Source of the DNA: CAVVEQ01 sp963747315
Lineage (GTDB): Bacteria; Chloroflexota; Anaerolineae; Anaerolineales; Anaerolineaceae
Assembly: GCA_963747315.1 (NCBI GenBank)
Contig: CAVVEQ010000013.1
Span: 620,001-684,000, forward strand
Length of the DNA stretch: 64,000 bases
Direction: 5' to 3'
Position 1 is the stretch's first letter. The number at the start of each line of letters is the position of its first letter. The notes under the pieces are model-generated. The model was not told the DNA's origin. It saw nothing but the letters and a program-made list of their open reading frames with translations, and did not search any database. The position numbers and the translations under genes were made by a program. Below are positions 28,508 to 36,963 of this stretch, in pieces.

Positions 28508-29014
28508 TCAATTTCGATTGATCTTACTGAAAGCCTGGTGAATTTCGCTGATTTGCTCCGCCAGGCTGCCGAGAACCCCATTTACAAACCTGGGGGTACT
28601 CTCAGATCCATACATCTTGGCAAGTTCGACGGCTTCGTTAATCGCCACCTTCACTGGTGTGCATTCCTCGATCGCAAATTCCCATAAGGCAATACGAAGG
28701 ATATTTCGGTCAATCACAGCCACCTGATCGATCGGCCACTCGGGGGCGTGTTTCGCGATGATCTCATCCATCTGCTGGACGCAAGGTATTACCCCGGAAA
28801 CGATCGTCAGAGTGAATTCTTTAATACTTGAGATGATCTCGCTCTCAGTTGATTTCCCCTTTTGGATTTCTTTTACCAGGAAATCGTGAAACTCATCGCT
28901 TTGAAATTCAAGATCCCAGCGATCCTGAATGATCACATCCAGAGGATGCTCCGTAACATCATTTTCATAAAGGATCTGAAGCGCCAGGCAGCGTGACTTG
29001 GTCCGTAATTTCAT
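28508..29014 (-). CDS. nusB: Transcription antitermination factor NusB
   Basis: NusB binds boxA RNA with NusE and supports rRNA antitermination. The 168-residue product has the family N-terminus SRCLALQILYE, IDRNILRIALWE and the C-terminal INEAVELAKMYGSESTPRFVNGVLG. It is slightly longer than E. coli NusB. It follows an Asp23-family gene by 11 bases, a common neighbour in this type of genome. Confidence 0.92.
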   Translation of the reverse strand: MKLRTKSRCLALQILYENDVTEHPLDVIIQDRWDLEFQSDEFHDFLVKEIQKGKSTESEIISSIKEFTLTIVSGVIPCVQQMDEIIAKHAPEWPIDQVAVIDRNILRIALWEFAIEECTPVKVAINEAVELAKMYGSESTPRFVNGVLGSLAEQISEIHQAFSKINRN

Positions 29015-29025
29015 GGATCAGATTT

Positions 29026-29373
29026 TCAGGAATTCGAGTAGTCAATATCCTCAACATGAACGTTCACCCGGCCTACTTCCATGCCAACCATTTCGTGAAT
29101 CGCCCTGGTGACCCGGTTTTGGATGCTGTGGCAAACATCCCGGATATTCACATCTCGTTTAAGAACCACAAAGAGATCCATATAGAGAATCTCATCTTGA
29201 ATAACAAGTTTGACCCCATCTGAAGTTGATTGCTTGAATAATCGTCCAATTTTTCCAGGCGGATTGGTGAGGTGGCTCACACCAGTTACATCAAGGGTGG
29301 TTAATCTTGCAATCGAAATTAGCACCTCAGGAGCGATGGTTGTTTTACCCGTTAATTCTGTAACAGTGGTCAT
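29026..29373 (-). CDS. Asp23/Gls24 family envelope stress response protein
   Basis: A 115-residue Asp23/DUF322 protein. The pattern GKTTIAPEVLISIARLTTLDVTGV followed by LYMDLFVVLKRDVNIRDVC and a C-terminal VNVHVEDI is diagnostic. Members are cytoplasmic or membrane-associated and linked to envelope homeostasis; no enzymatic role is known. It is upstream of nusB on the same strand. Confidence 0.88.
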   Translation of the reverse strand: MTTVTELTGKTTIAPEVLISIARLTTLDVTGVSHLTNPPGKIGRLFKQSTSDGVKLVIQDEILYMDLFVVLKRDVNIRDVCHSIQNRVTRAIHEMVGMEVGRVNVHVEDIDYSNS

Positions 29374-29424
29374 TAGATATCTCCCGGATATTTATTCCCG
29401 ATATGAATTGAGATTATTATAAAC

Positions 29425-30695
29425 CTATTCGAATCCGGCTATTGTGTTAATCGCATGCGGCATAATGGCGATCCTTGAATCAGATCCCAGGGTTGGAAGA
29501 ATTAAGTCCCATGCAGACTCCAATGAATCCGCTGGTTGGAGAAAGAATTTTCGAACCTCGTCAGGATCAAGCGTGGATACAAGAATTATCTGGATCTTTT
29601 TAAGCTGGCGATATAGCAATAACGCTTTATGCGGTCCAACATTAAAACCTTCTGTTTGAAACTTGAGCGGAATTTCATCGACTGTTGTCACCTCATTCAT
29701 GAAGCGAGTCCATCCCGGGCTTCCAATTCCCTCCCTGCATTCAGCTGCCAGGATCAAGCTGCCTCCGTTTTTCAATACCTCAGTAGCATGTGTAATGGCT
29801 TTTTGAGCCTGGTAAAAATTGATATCTTTCGGGTACCCGCCACCAGATGCGATGACCAGAGTCATATGGGTATTGAACCCTTGTCTGGGAAATCTTCTTT
29901 GACATTTCAATCCCCCGAAGCATAACTTCCTTTGGTTCTCCAAAAAATACCTGGATGATCTCATGTTCCGAATTCAATACGGCGTTTAACGCAAGATCTA
30001 CACCGATCATCTGGCCGATCTCTTCAATATCCTGCCGGAGGGGATTATCGAAAATAACTGGCGATATTTGATCGCTCATCCGTCAGGTGAGAATGATTTG
30101 CCTTGATCGTTTCTCTCGCTGTCAATCCAATTGCGGCCGTCTTCACACCACCGGAAAACCCGGCAAAATGGTGAGGTTCAATATCTCCGACGACAATTTT
30201 CAAGTCCGCATTCATAAAATATTGATTAATGCGTATAGGTGTATTACGCGTGGTAACACCAACAGGAATTAGCGAATTTTCGTCATCGCAATCATGAACC
30301 ATGATTTCGTATTCTGAAATAATCCAATCCGGAAGGGTAAGGTGGTATTCATCCGGTATCATTGGAAAATGGGTTCCAGATGCTATTATGAAGAAAATAT
30401 TTGATTTTTGGATACCTAAATCCGTTTGGAGATAATCCAGTAATGGTGGCAAAAGATACTCGTGCGGCACGGGTCGGGTTTTATCGTTCACTGCGATTGC
30501 GGCGGTAAGACGCTGGTGAAGGGGAAAACTCTTGTTATCTAAATTGCCGATGGGTAAGCTAATGGCTTTCCGCACCAGCTCTAAAGGTTTGGTACCTGAC
30601 CGAATCACATCAGGCTTGATCTCCTCAGCCAAATATTTGTCCGGGATTGAAAATCTTATTGATGAACTGCCGTAAGGGAGTGAATACTCTTTCAT
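29425..30695 (-). CDS. larA: LarA-like nickel-pincer lactate racemase (frameshifted)
   Basis: A LarA-family enzyme that racemises or epimerises 2-hydroxyacids with a nickel-pincer nucleotide cofactor. The first part (30695 down to about 30060) has NDKTRPVPHEYLLPPLL, IASGTHFPM and GDIEPHHFAGFSGGVKTAA. Two single-base indels, near 30055 and near 29878, move the frame; similarity continues with FDNPLRQDIEEIG and then IASGGGYPKDINFYQAQKAI, ending IAIMPHAINTIAGFE. ATG 30695 overlaps the MBL gene stop by 4 bases. LarB, LarC and LarE are not in the window. The actual hydroxyacid may not be lactate. Confidence 0.82.
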
Positions 30696-31342
30696 TTTAG
30701 TTTCAACCATCCGTGACCGCCTGCAATAATGTTCGGGTCAAGTTCCAATTGGTCTTCAAATGCTTTTTTCGCTTTCACCAAATCCCAGGTATTCGCTCCG
30801 CTGGAAGGAACAAGGTTATTTCCATGTACCAGGATGGAATCTCCGGCAAATAGTATCCTGTGTTTTACCAGGAAAAATGAGAGGTGACCGGGAGTGTGTC
30901 CGCTGGTATCCAAAACGCGCAATCCTCCCAGAATGGGCAGCTCCATATCCGGCTCCAGGTCCCCTGCACAGAATGTAGGGTCTGAGCGAAATAACGCTGA
31001 CCCCAGATTGAAAATAATCCCCAGGCAACCTTTCGCGTTTATTTCCCTGGACGATATTCCTTTTTGAATCGCCTCGCATTCAATCTTCGACGCACGGATT
31101 TTTAAGTCTGGATACTTTTCTAGAATGGAATTCACGCCACCAAAATGGTCGCCATCCGCGTGGGTGAGGAGAATCTGCTTAAGTAGCTGCGGTGAATGAA
31201 TGTGCATATCAAGGAAATGAATGATCTTTTTTGCATCCATCTGCAGACCTGCGTCTATTAGTGTGAACTCATCCAAGTCTCTTATCAAGTATTGGCGGGA
31301 TGCGATCCCTTTGATTAATTGAATATTTGGAAATATCTCCAT
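30692..31342 (-). CDS. MBL-fold metallo-hydrolase
   Basis: A 216-residue metallo-beta-lactamase-fold hydrolase. Zinc ligands are LLTHADGDHFGG (HxDxDH), SGHTPGHLSF, FAGDSI and a terminal GGHG. The start is taken at ATG 31342 (MEIFPNIQLIKG) because AGGA precedes it; an in-frame ATG at 31381 lacks a ribosome site. It is translationally coupled to larA. The substrate is unknown; glyoxalase II-like or quorum-lactonase-like roles are both possible. Confidence 0.8.
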   Translation of the reverse strand: MEIFPNIQLIKGIASRQYLIRDLDEFTLIDAGLQMDAKKIIHFLDMHIHSPQLLKQILLTHADGDHFGGVNSILEKYPDLKIRASKIECEAIQKGISSREINAKGCLGIIFNLGSALFRSDPTFCAGDLEPDMELPILGGLRVLDTSGHTPGHLSFFLVKHRILFAGDSILVHGNNLVPSSGANTWDLVKAKKAFEDQLELDPNIIAGGHGWLKLK

Positions 31343-31447
31343 GGTGTTGTCCTGAACAGGGGATGTATTGGAAATCATCATTAATGACTTTGCAATTATA
31401 TGTGAATTCTATATTCAATTTACATTTGATCAAATAAATCCTTTCTA

Positions 31448-31476
31448 TTGACCCAAAGGGTGGTGGAGCGTATAAT
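31448..31476 (+). promoter_or_regulatory. Sigma-70-type promoter for the tyrosine recombinase
   Basis: TTGACC at 31448-31453 and TATAAT at 31471-31476 are separated by exactly 17 bases. Transcription would begin near 31483, about 64 bases before the recombinase ATG. It lies in the divergent gap after the MBL gene. Confidence 0.7.
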
Positions 31477-31546
31477 CCATCATTATGGTTTCGATAAGTG
31501 CGATTATCATAAGCAAGAATAATAATTTCAGAGTCGGGAATATCTC

Positions 31547-32536
31547 ATGAAAACCATCAAAGAAGCTGCTGAAGCCTACCTGGATAGCGTCAAGCTCTCC
31601 AGATCGATCAACACCGCGCTGACTTATCGTCATGCGATAAATTTCTACATCCGTGTTCTCGAAGTTCACAACATCGACATACAAGAAACCCCAGTTACTC
31701 AGCTCAATGAAGATACATTGATCTGGTTTGCCAATGACCTCAAGGTATTCTCAACCGCCACCGAGCGATTGTATTTAACGGCCATTTCTGGTTTATTTGA
31801 ATTCATCTCCGCGGAAAACTTGTCGGTGATCAATCTGCCCCGGGTGCACATCCTCATCCGCCAGCGAGCCCGCCGTCCCGGCCAGCGGCTGCCCCAATTC
31901 CCTGAGCAATCCATCGACATTATTATTAACGCTATGATTAATCTGAGCATTAATCTTTCCCAGGATGACCAGGAGAAAATGATCGATTTTCGGGATCGGG
32001 CTTTTCTGGTCACCCTGGCCGATACCGGTTTGCGGGTACACGAAGCCTGCAATCTACACCGGGGAGATATTGATTGGAATGAAGGGCACGCACTGATCAT
32101 CGGCAAAGGAAATCGTCAGGATATCGTTCGTTTTTCGCAGAGATCGATCAAAACTCTTCGCGATTATTTATCAGCCCGCAGCAGTCTGGATGGTATTTCG
32201 AATCGCCCCCTCCCCTCTCTGCCCCTTTTCGCCAGACATGATAAAGGTGCAGGTAGAAAGGTCAAACCCATTACCACCACAACTGGACGGAATATTGTCA
32301 CTGCGCGGGTAGAAGAGATTCTGGGCAAGGAAGCAGTCGGTACCATCACCCCCCACTCATTTCGGCATTATTTTGTTACCCGGGTGCTAAAATCCTCCGG
32401 GAATTTAAAATTAGCCCAGGAACTTGCCCGGCACAAGAACATCGCAGTAACTCAGCGTTATGCCCATCTTTCTAATGACGAATTGGACAAAGGATATTAC
32501 AAGATCTTTGAAGAAAACAACCCCAGCGAGGAATGA
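31547..32536 (+). CDS. Tyrosine recombinase (XerC/XerD-like)
   Basis: A 329-residue site-specific recombinase. The N-terminal SAM-like domain (residues about 1-100) precedes a catalytic domain with TGLRVHEACNL (Arg I), GKGNRQD (Lys), HSFRHYFVTR (His-Arg II), ARHKN (His) and QRYAHLS (Tyr nucleophile), so it appears complete. It has its own strong promoter. It stands alone, with no visible direct repeats, cargo genes or tRNA target, so it could be a chromosomal Xer-type enzyme or a stranded integrase. Confidence 0.87.
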   Translation: MKTIKEAAEAYLDSVKLSRSINTALTYRHAINFYIRVLEVHNIDIQETPVTQLNEDTLIWFANDLKVFSTATERLYLTAISGLFEFISAENLSVINLPRVHILIRQRARRPGQRLPQFPEQSIDIIINAMINLSINLSQDDQEKMIDFRDRAFLVTLADTGLRVHEACNLHRGDIDWNEGHALIIGKGNRQDIVRFSQRSIKTLRDYLSARSSLDGISNRPLPSLPLFARHDKGAGRKVKPITTTTGRNIVTARVEEILGKEAVGTITPHSFRHYFVTRVLKSSGNLKLAQELARHKNIAVTQRYAHLSNDELDKGYYKIFEENNPSEE

Positions 32537-32559
32537 AAAATCCTTCGGTTAATTTTTCA
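32534..32559. terminator. Candidate bidirectional terminator between convergent genes
   Basis: An 8-base perfect inverted repeat (TGAAAAAT / ATTTTTCA) surrounds a TTCG-containing loop, giving A-tracts and T-tracts on both sides. It overlaps the recombinase stop and lies 26 bases beyond the polyferredoxin stop. The stem is AT-rich and weak. Confidence 0.35.
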
Positions 32560-32585
32560 CCACAGGTTTTTCAAATCTGATAGAT

Positions 32586-33550
32586 TTATTTGAGAAGGTT
32601 TTTTGCTCCAACCAGGGCGGAAAGCAGGTCGCGCCGCTTCAACGCCCGTTTTGTATCAATCTCCATCATTCCAGCTTTTTCATCAGCTAATTTCTGGATC
32701 GCCTCGATCCAGGTTCCACTCTCCACCTCTTTGTGTCGAAAGCGCCAGCGTTCCACCCAGATCGGCAGTTGTTCGATATTCGAAATTCGCTTGTGTTTAA
32801 TCTCTTTGGAAACACCATAAGCCACAGTAGATATCGTGTATTCCTCTGTTTCTGATTTCACAGGACAAACCATCATGCATGCGCCACACTTAATGCAATA
32901 ATAATCAGCCAGGACGAGTTCACTCTGATCGTTGATACTCAAAGCGCGCGTCGGGCAGATATCTGCACATGCCAGGCAGCCTTCCACGCATAATTCTCTT
33001 TTCAAACGCACACTTCCCTGCCATGGTTGGGTGACTTTGAAAGATCCGTCGCTGGCGATCTCGCACTGCCGGCAGCGGATGCAATTCCCATCATCCACCA
33101 CGAGCGTATCCTGGCTGAAATCGAAATTGATCACGTTCGTGGGGCAATTGGTGACGACAAAATCCTCACGGCTCCAATCGAACGCCGTCTTATCAAAAAC
33201 GGTTGATTCGATCGGTATCGCAAATGCCTCCTTGCTGATCACCGGGTTCTCATGTTTACCGTTGATCGTCATTTCGATCGCGTTTTTGGGGCACATGATC
33301 TCACAGATCCCGCAGAAATACACAAGCCTCGGGATCGATATCCACGGATGGTTTCTGGATGATCCGTCCATTTTCCAGCACTGCTTCCACATGGTGAATG
33401 GCATCCTTCGGACAGCATAAAGGTCCGATCTGGCAGCCGATGCACTTTATCCAGGTCCCATTCCATGTGGTAATGGCGGGTGACCATTGGCCGCTCAAGG
33501 ACGATACCATGCTCGTTGACAGTTTTTTGGGTTAGTCCTCTTTTACTCAT
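32586..33550 (-). CDS. Polyferredoxin, hydrogenase-associated (frameshifted)
   Basis: The last gene of the AOR-Hdr-hydrogenase operon, a protein of about 320 residues with several 4Fe-4S motifs. Reading across two one-base insertions (near 33445 and in the AAA at 33316-33318) gives CIGCQIGPLCCPKDAI and CVFCGICEIMCPKNAI, then NCIRCRQCE, CVEGCLACADICPTRA and CIKCGACMMVCPVK. It could ferry electrons between the hydrogenase/Hdr core and other ferredoxins. It starts 10 bases after the hydrogenase large subunit. The exact subfamily is not recognised. Cys-rich motifs on both sides of each break argue for sequence error. Confidence 0.75.
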
Positions 33551-33560
33551 CCATTCCTCA

Positions 33561-35027
33561 TCAATCCCTGCGAAGTTCCTGGACCATCTGTCTTTCGTGG
33601 TCGTAAATGCGGACGATCATTGGTGAATCACCGGGAAGGGCATGCGTAGCACATCCAAAACAGGGATCGTAAGCTCTGAAAGCCATTTCGATTTTATTCA
33701 TGATCTCATCACTGACTGCTTTTCCCTTATGAATCAACCCTTGGGCTGCCTTTTGGATGGACATATCGATGGCAGCATAATTGTTGGTTGTTCCAACGAT
33801 TAAATTAACCTTTTTCAGCAATCCCCTATCATCGGTCTGGTAATGATGCGTCAGAGTTCCCCTTGGGGCTTCGATGATCGCCACCCCTTCAGAAGGTATC
33901 TCCGTCGGAATGGTGTGTACGTTTGTATCGAGGATACGCTCATCTGAGGTCAATTGGATGACCTGCTCCACCGCAAAAAGTAGTTCTATTAACCTGGCCC
34001 AGTGGGTAGCAAGGGTAGCATGCACAGGTTTTCCCCCAAGTGTTGCGTAGAATTTTTCGTATTCCGCCTGGGCAAGCGGTGTTGCCATACCATCGGAGGC
34101 ATTAAGGCGTGCCAGTGGCGAAGCCCGATACACCCCACTCCCCTCTCCATCGATAAAACCCTTCCAACCCACCTTTTTCAAATAAGGGAACTTTAGGTAT
34201 GTCCAGGGTTCGATGTGCTCAGCAACATTATCCAGGTATTCCTCTGGTGAATATTTTACGAATTCCCTCCCGGAAGGCGTGACCACCCGGACTTTTCCGT
34301 CGTAGAAATTCACCTTATTGTTCTCATCCACCAAACCCATGTAGTATGTCTGATGCGCATATATATCGCTCAGAATCAGGTCAACATATTCTTTATTCTT
34401 TAATACGAGGGAGTCAAAAAGCTCCAGGGTGAATTTTGCTGTTTCTAGCGATCGCCGAGCCAAAGTTAATATCTTCTGCTGGTCTTCGACGGTCATTGGT
34501 TTTGTCACCCCGCCGACAATCGCCGCCACCGGGTGAATGAATCGTCCGCCGATTATGGAGCATATTTCGTGGTTATCTTGCAGGAGTTGGATCGCCCTGC
34601 CCCCCACTTCTCTGCCCACTTTCTGGACAACACCCAGCACATTGCGCTGTGCTTTAGGCGCGCCTGGTCCCACAATAAAATCCGGCCCGCCCAAAACGAA
34701 AAAGTGGGTTCCGTGATCACCCACGAAAAATGCGTCGTTCAGTACCTCGCGAATCATCCGTCCAGCCTGAGGCACCTCGACCTTGTAAACAGCATCTCCA
34801 GCCTTGGCAGCGGCGATGTGGTGCGCCGTGGGGCATACCCCGCAGATCCGCTGTGTGATCTGGGGCATTTCCTCCACTGGCCGGCCTTCGCAAAATTTTT
34901 CAAATCCGCGCAGTTCGGGGATAATCATGTAGGCATTTTCAAGACTGCCTTCTTCGTTCAGAAAGAGATCGATCCGACCGTGTCCTTCCAGCCTGGTAAT
35001 AGGGTCGATACTGATTTTTTGATTCAT
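33561..35027 (-). CDS. mvhA: NiFe hydrogenase large subunit, MvhA-type (group 3)
   Basis: The catalytic subunit, 488 residues, with both nickel-binding motifs: RICGVCPTAH near residue 60 and DPCFGCATH near residue 460. It begins ISIDPITRLEGHGRI, typical of cytoplasmic group 3 enzymes, and most resembles F420-non-reducing (Mvh) hydrogenases that partner Hdr. About 25 residues follow the second motif, so C-terminal processing by a protease not present in this window is likely. All four nickel ligands are Cys, not Sec. It lies 9 bases after the small subunit. Confidence 0.92.
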   Translation of the reverse strand: MNQKISIDPITRLEGHGRIDLFLNEEGSLENAYMIIPELRGFEKFCEGRPVEEMPQITQRICGVCPTAHHIAAAKAGDAVYKVEVPQAGRMIREVLNDAFFVGDHGTHFFVLGGPDFIVGPGAPKAQRNVLGVVQKVGREVGGRAIQLLQDNHEICSIIGGRFIHPVAAIVGGVTKPMTVEDQQKILTLARRSLETAKFTLELFDSLVLKNKEYVDLILSDIYAHQTYYMGLVDENNKVNFYDGKVRVVTPSGREFVKYSPEEYLDNVAEHIEPWTYLKFPYLKKVGWKGFIDGEGSGVYRASPLARLNASDGMATPLAQAEYEKFYATLGGKPVHATLATHWARLIELLFAVEQVIQLTSDERILDTNVHTIPTEIPSEGVAIIEAPRGTLTHHYQTDDRGLLKKVNLIVGTTNNYAAIDMSIQKAAQGLIHKGKAVSDEIMNKIEMAFRAYDPCFGCATHALPGDSPMIVRIYDHERQMVQELRRD

Positions 35028-35036
35028 ATTCTTACC

Positions 35037-36005
35037 CTATTTGTATTTCATTTCATTGATAATCGAATCCGCCAAACCAAACCGGTATGCAGTGCCTACC
35101 GGGTCAACAAAGCCTTCCATGATCTTACTCAGCTCCTCTGGCTTGCTTGTGTCGATCAACGCGCCGATCTCGCTGATCAACTTGGCTCCCTGATCGATAA
35201 CTCCTTCTGGCGGACCGTAGCATCCGCGGCAGGGGAAATTCGCGTTGACGCAGGGCAGCCCGCAGCCCGCTTGGGTTGCCGCTCCGTAGCACACGACACC
35301 CTGAGTTAAAAAACAGGTCTCCTGATCCAATTGCACTTCGTGCGGGCGTTTGAATTCGGAGATGCGCTGGCTGCTCTTTCCCTTTTGTCGTGCGCAGGTA
35401 TCACAGTTGGATTTGGGATCGACACCGATCTTCGAACCTTTTTCCGGGATCTTGCCGGCAAGCAAGGCTTGAAACACGTTCCAAACCTGATCTGCAACAG
35501 GTGGGCACCCCGGCATGTAGTAATCCACTTCTACGGTTTGAGCTAGTGTCTTCACTCGATCATAAAGAATTGGGATTTCGATATTCCCTTCTTTCATGTG
35601 GGTGGTCGGTTGTGGCCGCGTTCCACGGGTATCATCATTCGATGGGATCTCATCAAAGACCCGATAAAGCATGCTTTCCTTGTCATACTGGTTTGCGAGT
35701 GATGGAATACCTCCCATATGAGCACAGGCACCGAAAGCCACCAGGATTTTTGATTTTTTCCTCAGCAGGGTGGCAATGTGCTCATTTTCATCATTGCGAA
35801 TTCCACCATTGAAAAAGCAGACATCGATTTCTTTATCTTGCATGGCGCGGACATCGTCATACTTGAAGTCCATCGCGCAGGGCCAGAAAACAATATCCAC
35901 CTTTTCACTGACTTCTACAAGGCGCATACCCAACTCAACGATGGTGATCTCGCAGCCTCCGCAGCTGGCTGCCCAATAGAAGGCGAGCTTTGGTCTTTTA
36001 CTCAT
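35037..36005 (-). CDS. mvhG: NiFe hydrogenase small subunit, MvhG-type
   Basis: A 322-residue electron-relay subunit. It starts PKLAFYWAASCGGCEITIVE (proximal cluster Cys pair), then VAFGACAHMGG, YYMPGCPP, and several further Cys-rich runs (CGLPCVNANFPCRGCYGPPEG) for medial and distal clusters. It has no Tat signal, so it is cytoplasmic. Its start overlaps the stop of the HdrC-MvhD gene by 8 bases. Together with mvhA it forms the H2-activating module. Confidence 0.92.
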   Translation of the reverse strand: MSKRPKLAFYWAASCGGCEITIVELGMRLVEVSEKVDIVFWPCAMDFKYDDVRAMQDKEIDVCFFNGGIRNDENEHIATLLRKKSKILVAFGACAHMGGIPSLANQYDKESMLYRVFDEIPSNDDTRGTRPQPTTHMKEGNIEIPILYDRVKTLAQTVEVDYYMPGCPPVADQVWNVFQALLAGKIPEKGSKIGVDPKSNCDTCARQKGKSSQRISEFKRPHEVQLDQETCFLTQGVVCYGAATQAGCGLPCVNANFPCRGCYGPPEGVIDQGAKLISEIGALIDTSKPEELSKIMEGFVDPVGTAYRFGLADSIINEMKYK

Positions 36006-36963
36006 GTAATCTCGCTTTCATAAATTCTAGGGATTCCAGCATGCCATCGATCTCAGTCCTGATCCGGCCTCGATCTTGGGTACCTATTTGAATAAACCGG
36101 ACCCTCCCACCCCTTTCGGGATCCATCTGATCGAACATACTCCCAAGCATTGCGATCTTGCACGATCCCACATAGGTTCCGCGTTTAAAATGACATTCAC
36201 CTGGAGCACAACCGCACACCAACACCCCATCGATCCCCGAACGCAGCGCCAGCAAAGCCATCTGCGGATCGATCCGCCCGGAGCAGGGAATGTGGATAAC
36301 GCGGATGTTAGATGGATAGGATTCCAGGATACGCAGATCATCATCTACCCTCAGGGACCAATCACAAATGAAAATGATAAGTTTCGGGGATGTTGTTCTT
36401 TCAGTTTTTATTTTGATCTGTTTAACAATATTCGGATTTGCCACACCTTTCCGGGAAATCGCACCCAGAGGGCAAGCCGCCACGCAGGTTCCGCAGCGCA
36501 TGCAGCGATTCTTATCCACAAGCGAAACCCGATCCATTTGACCGTTGACTTTTTTCTCGACCAGATGCGGGGCTTCGTAGGGGCAAACCATGACGCAAAC
36601 ACCGCAACCCGAGCAGAGTTTCTCATCAACTTTTACTGTTTCAAGTGGAGACTTATAACCTTCCGCAACCGCGAGTTGCTTGACCGCTCCTATCACCCCG
36701 GAGATGTGAATCTTCTGCGGGCAGGCCGGGAAGCACAGATCGCAAGCAGAGCACATCCAGGTAGTTTGATCCGTGAAGGCATCTTCGACCTCGTCCAGGA
36801 GCACCCGCCGGATCAACCGCCTGGGGTTGTATTCAGGTTCTACTTTCTGCTGGATCATACACTTGGAAACACATGTGCCGCAGGAATAGCACATTTCCAA
36901 GTGTTCTCCCCCTGGAATGGCACGAACCTTATCTGCGAATGTTACATTCGTTGAATGGCTCAA
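35998..36963 (-). CDS. HdrC / ferredoxin / MvhD fusion protein
   Basis: A 321-residue three-part protein. Residues about 20-90 are an HdrC-type pair of 4Fe-4S motifs (CYSCGTCVSKC, CSACDLCFPAC). Residues about 110-175 hold two more ferredoxin motifs (CSGCGVCVMVCP, CMRCGTCVAACP). Residues about 195-315 are an MvhD domain (FICDWSL, VLVCGCAPGECHF) that would carry a 2Fe-2S cluster and dock the hydrogenase. TTG start overlapping the hdrA stop by 4 bases. It links HdrA to MvhGA. A separate HdrB is not found in the window. Confidence 0.85.
   Translation of the reverse strand: MSHSTNVTFADKVRAIPGGEHLEMCYSCGTCVSKCMIQQKVEPEYNPRRLIRRVLLDEVEDAFTDQTTWMCSACDLCFPACPQKIHISGVIGAVKQLAVAEGYKSPLETVKVDEKLCSGCGVCVMVCPYEAPHLVEKKVNGQMDRVSLVDKNRCMRCGTCVAACPLGAISRKGVANPNIVKQIKIKTERTTSPKLIIFICDWSLRVDDDLRILESYPSNIRVIHIPCSGRIDPQMALLALRSGIDGVLVCGCAPGECHFKRGTYVGSCKIAMLGSMFDQMDPERGGRVRFIQIGTQDRGRIRTEIDGMLESLEFMKARLHE

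Noticed and set aside
31382..31546. Attachment site or IS remnant near the tyrosine recombinase
   Set aside because: No terminal inverted repeats, direct repeats or second mobile gene could be found by eye.
33561..33660. Selenocysteine in the hydrogenase large subunit
   Set aside because: The C-terminal nickel motif reads DPCFGCATH with Cys codons and there is no TGA in the frame.
34533..35309. 258-residue open frame on the plus strand
   Set aside because: It lies antisense to the hydrogenase large and small subunit genes, which have clear motifs; composition is that of a shadow frame.
36076..36954. 292-residue open frame on the plus strand
   Set aside because: Antisense to the HdrC-MvhD fusion gene, with no recognisable domain.
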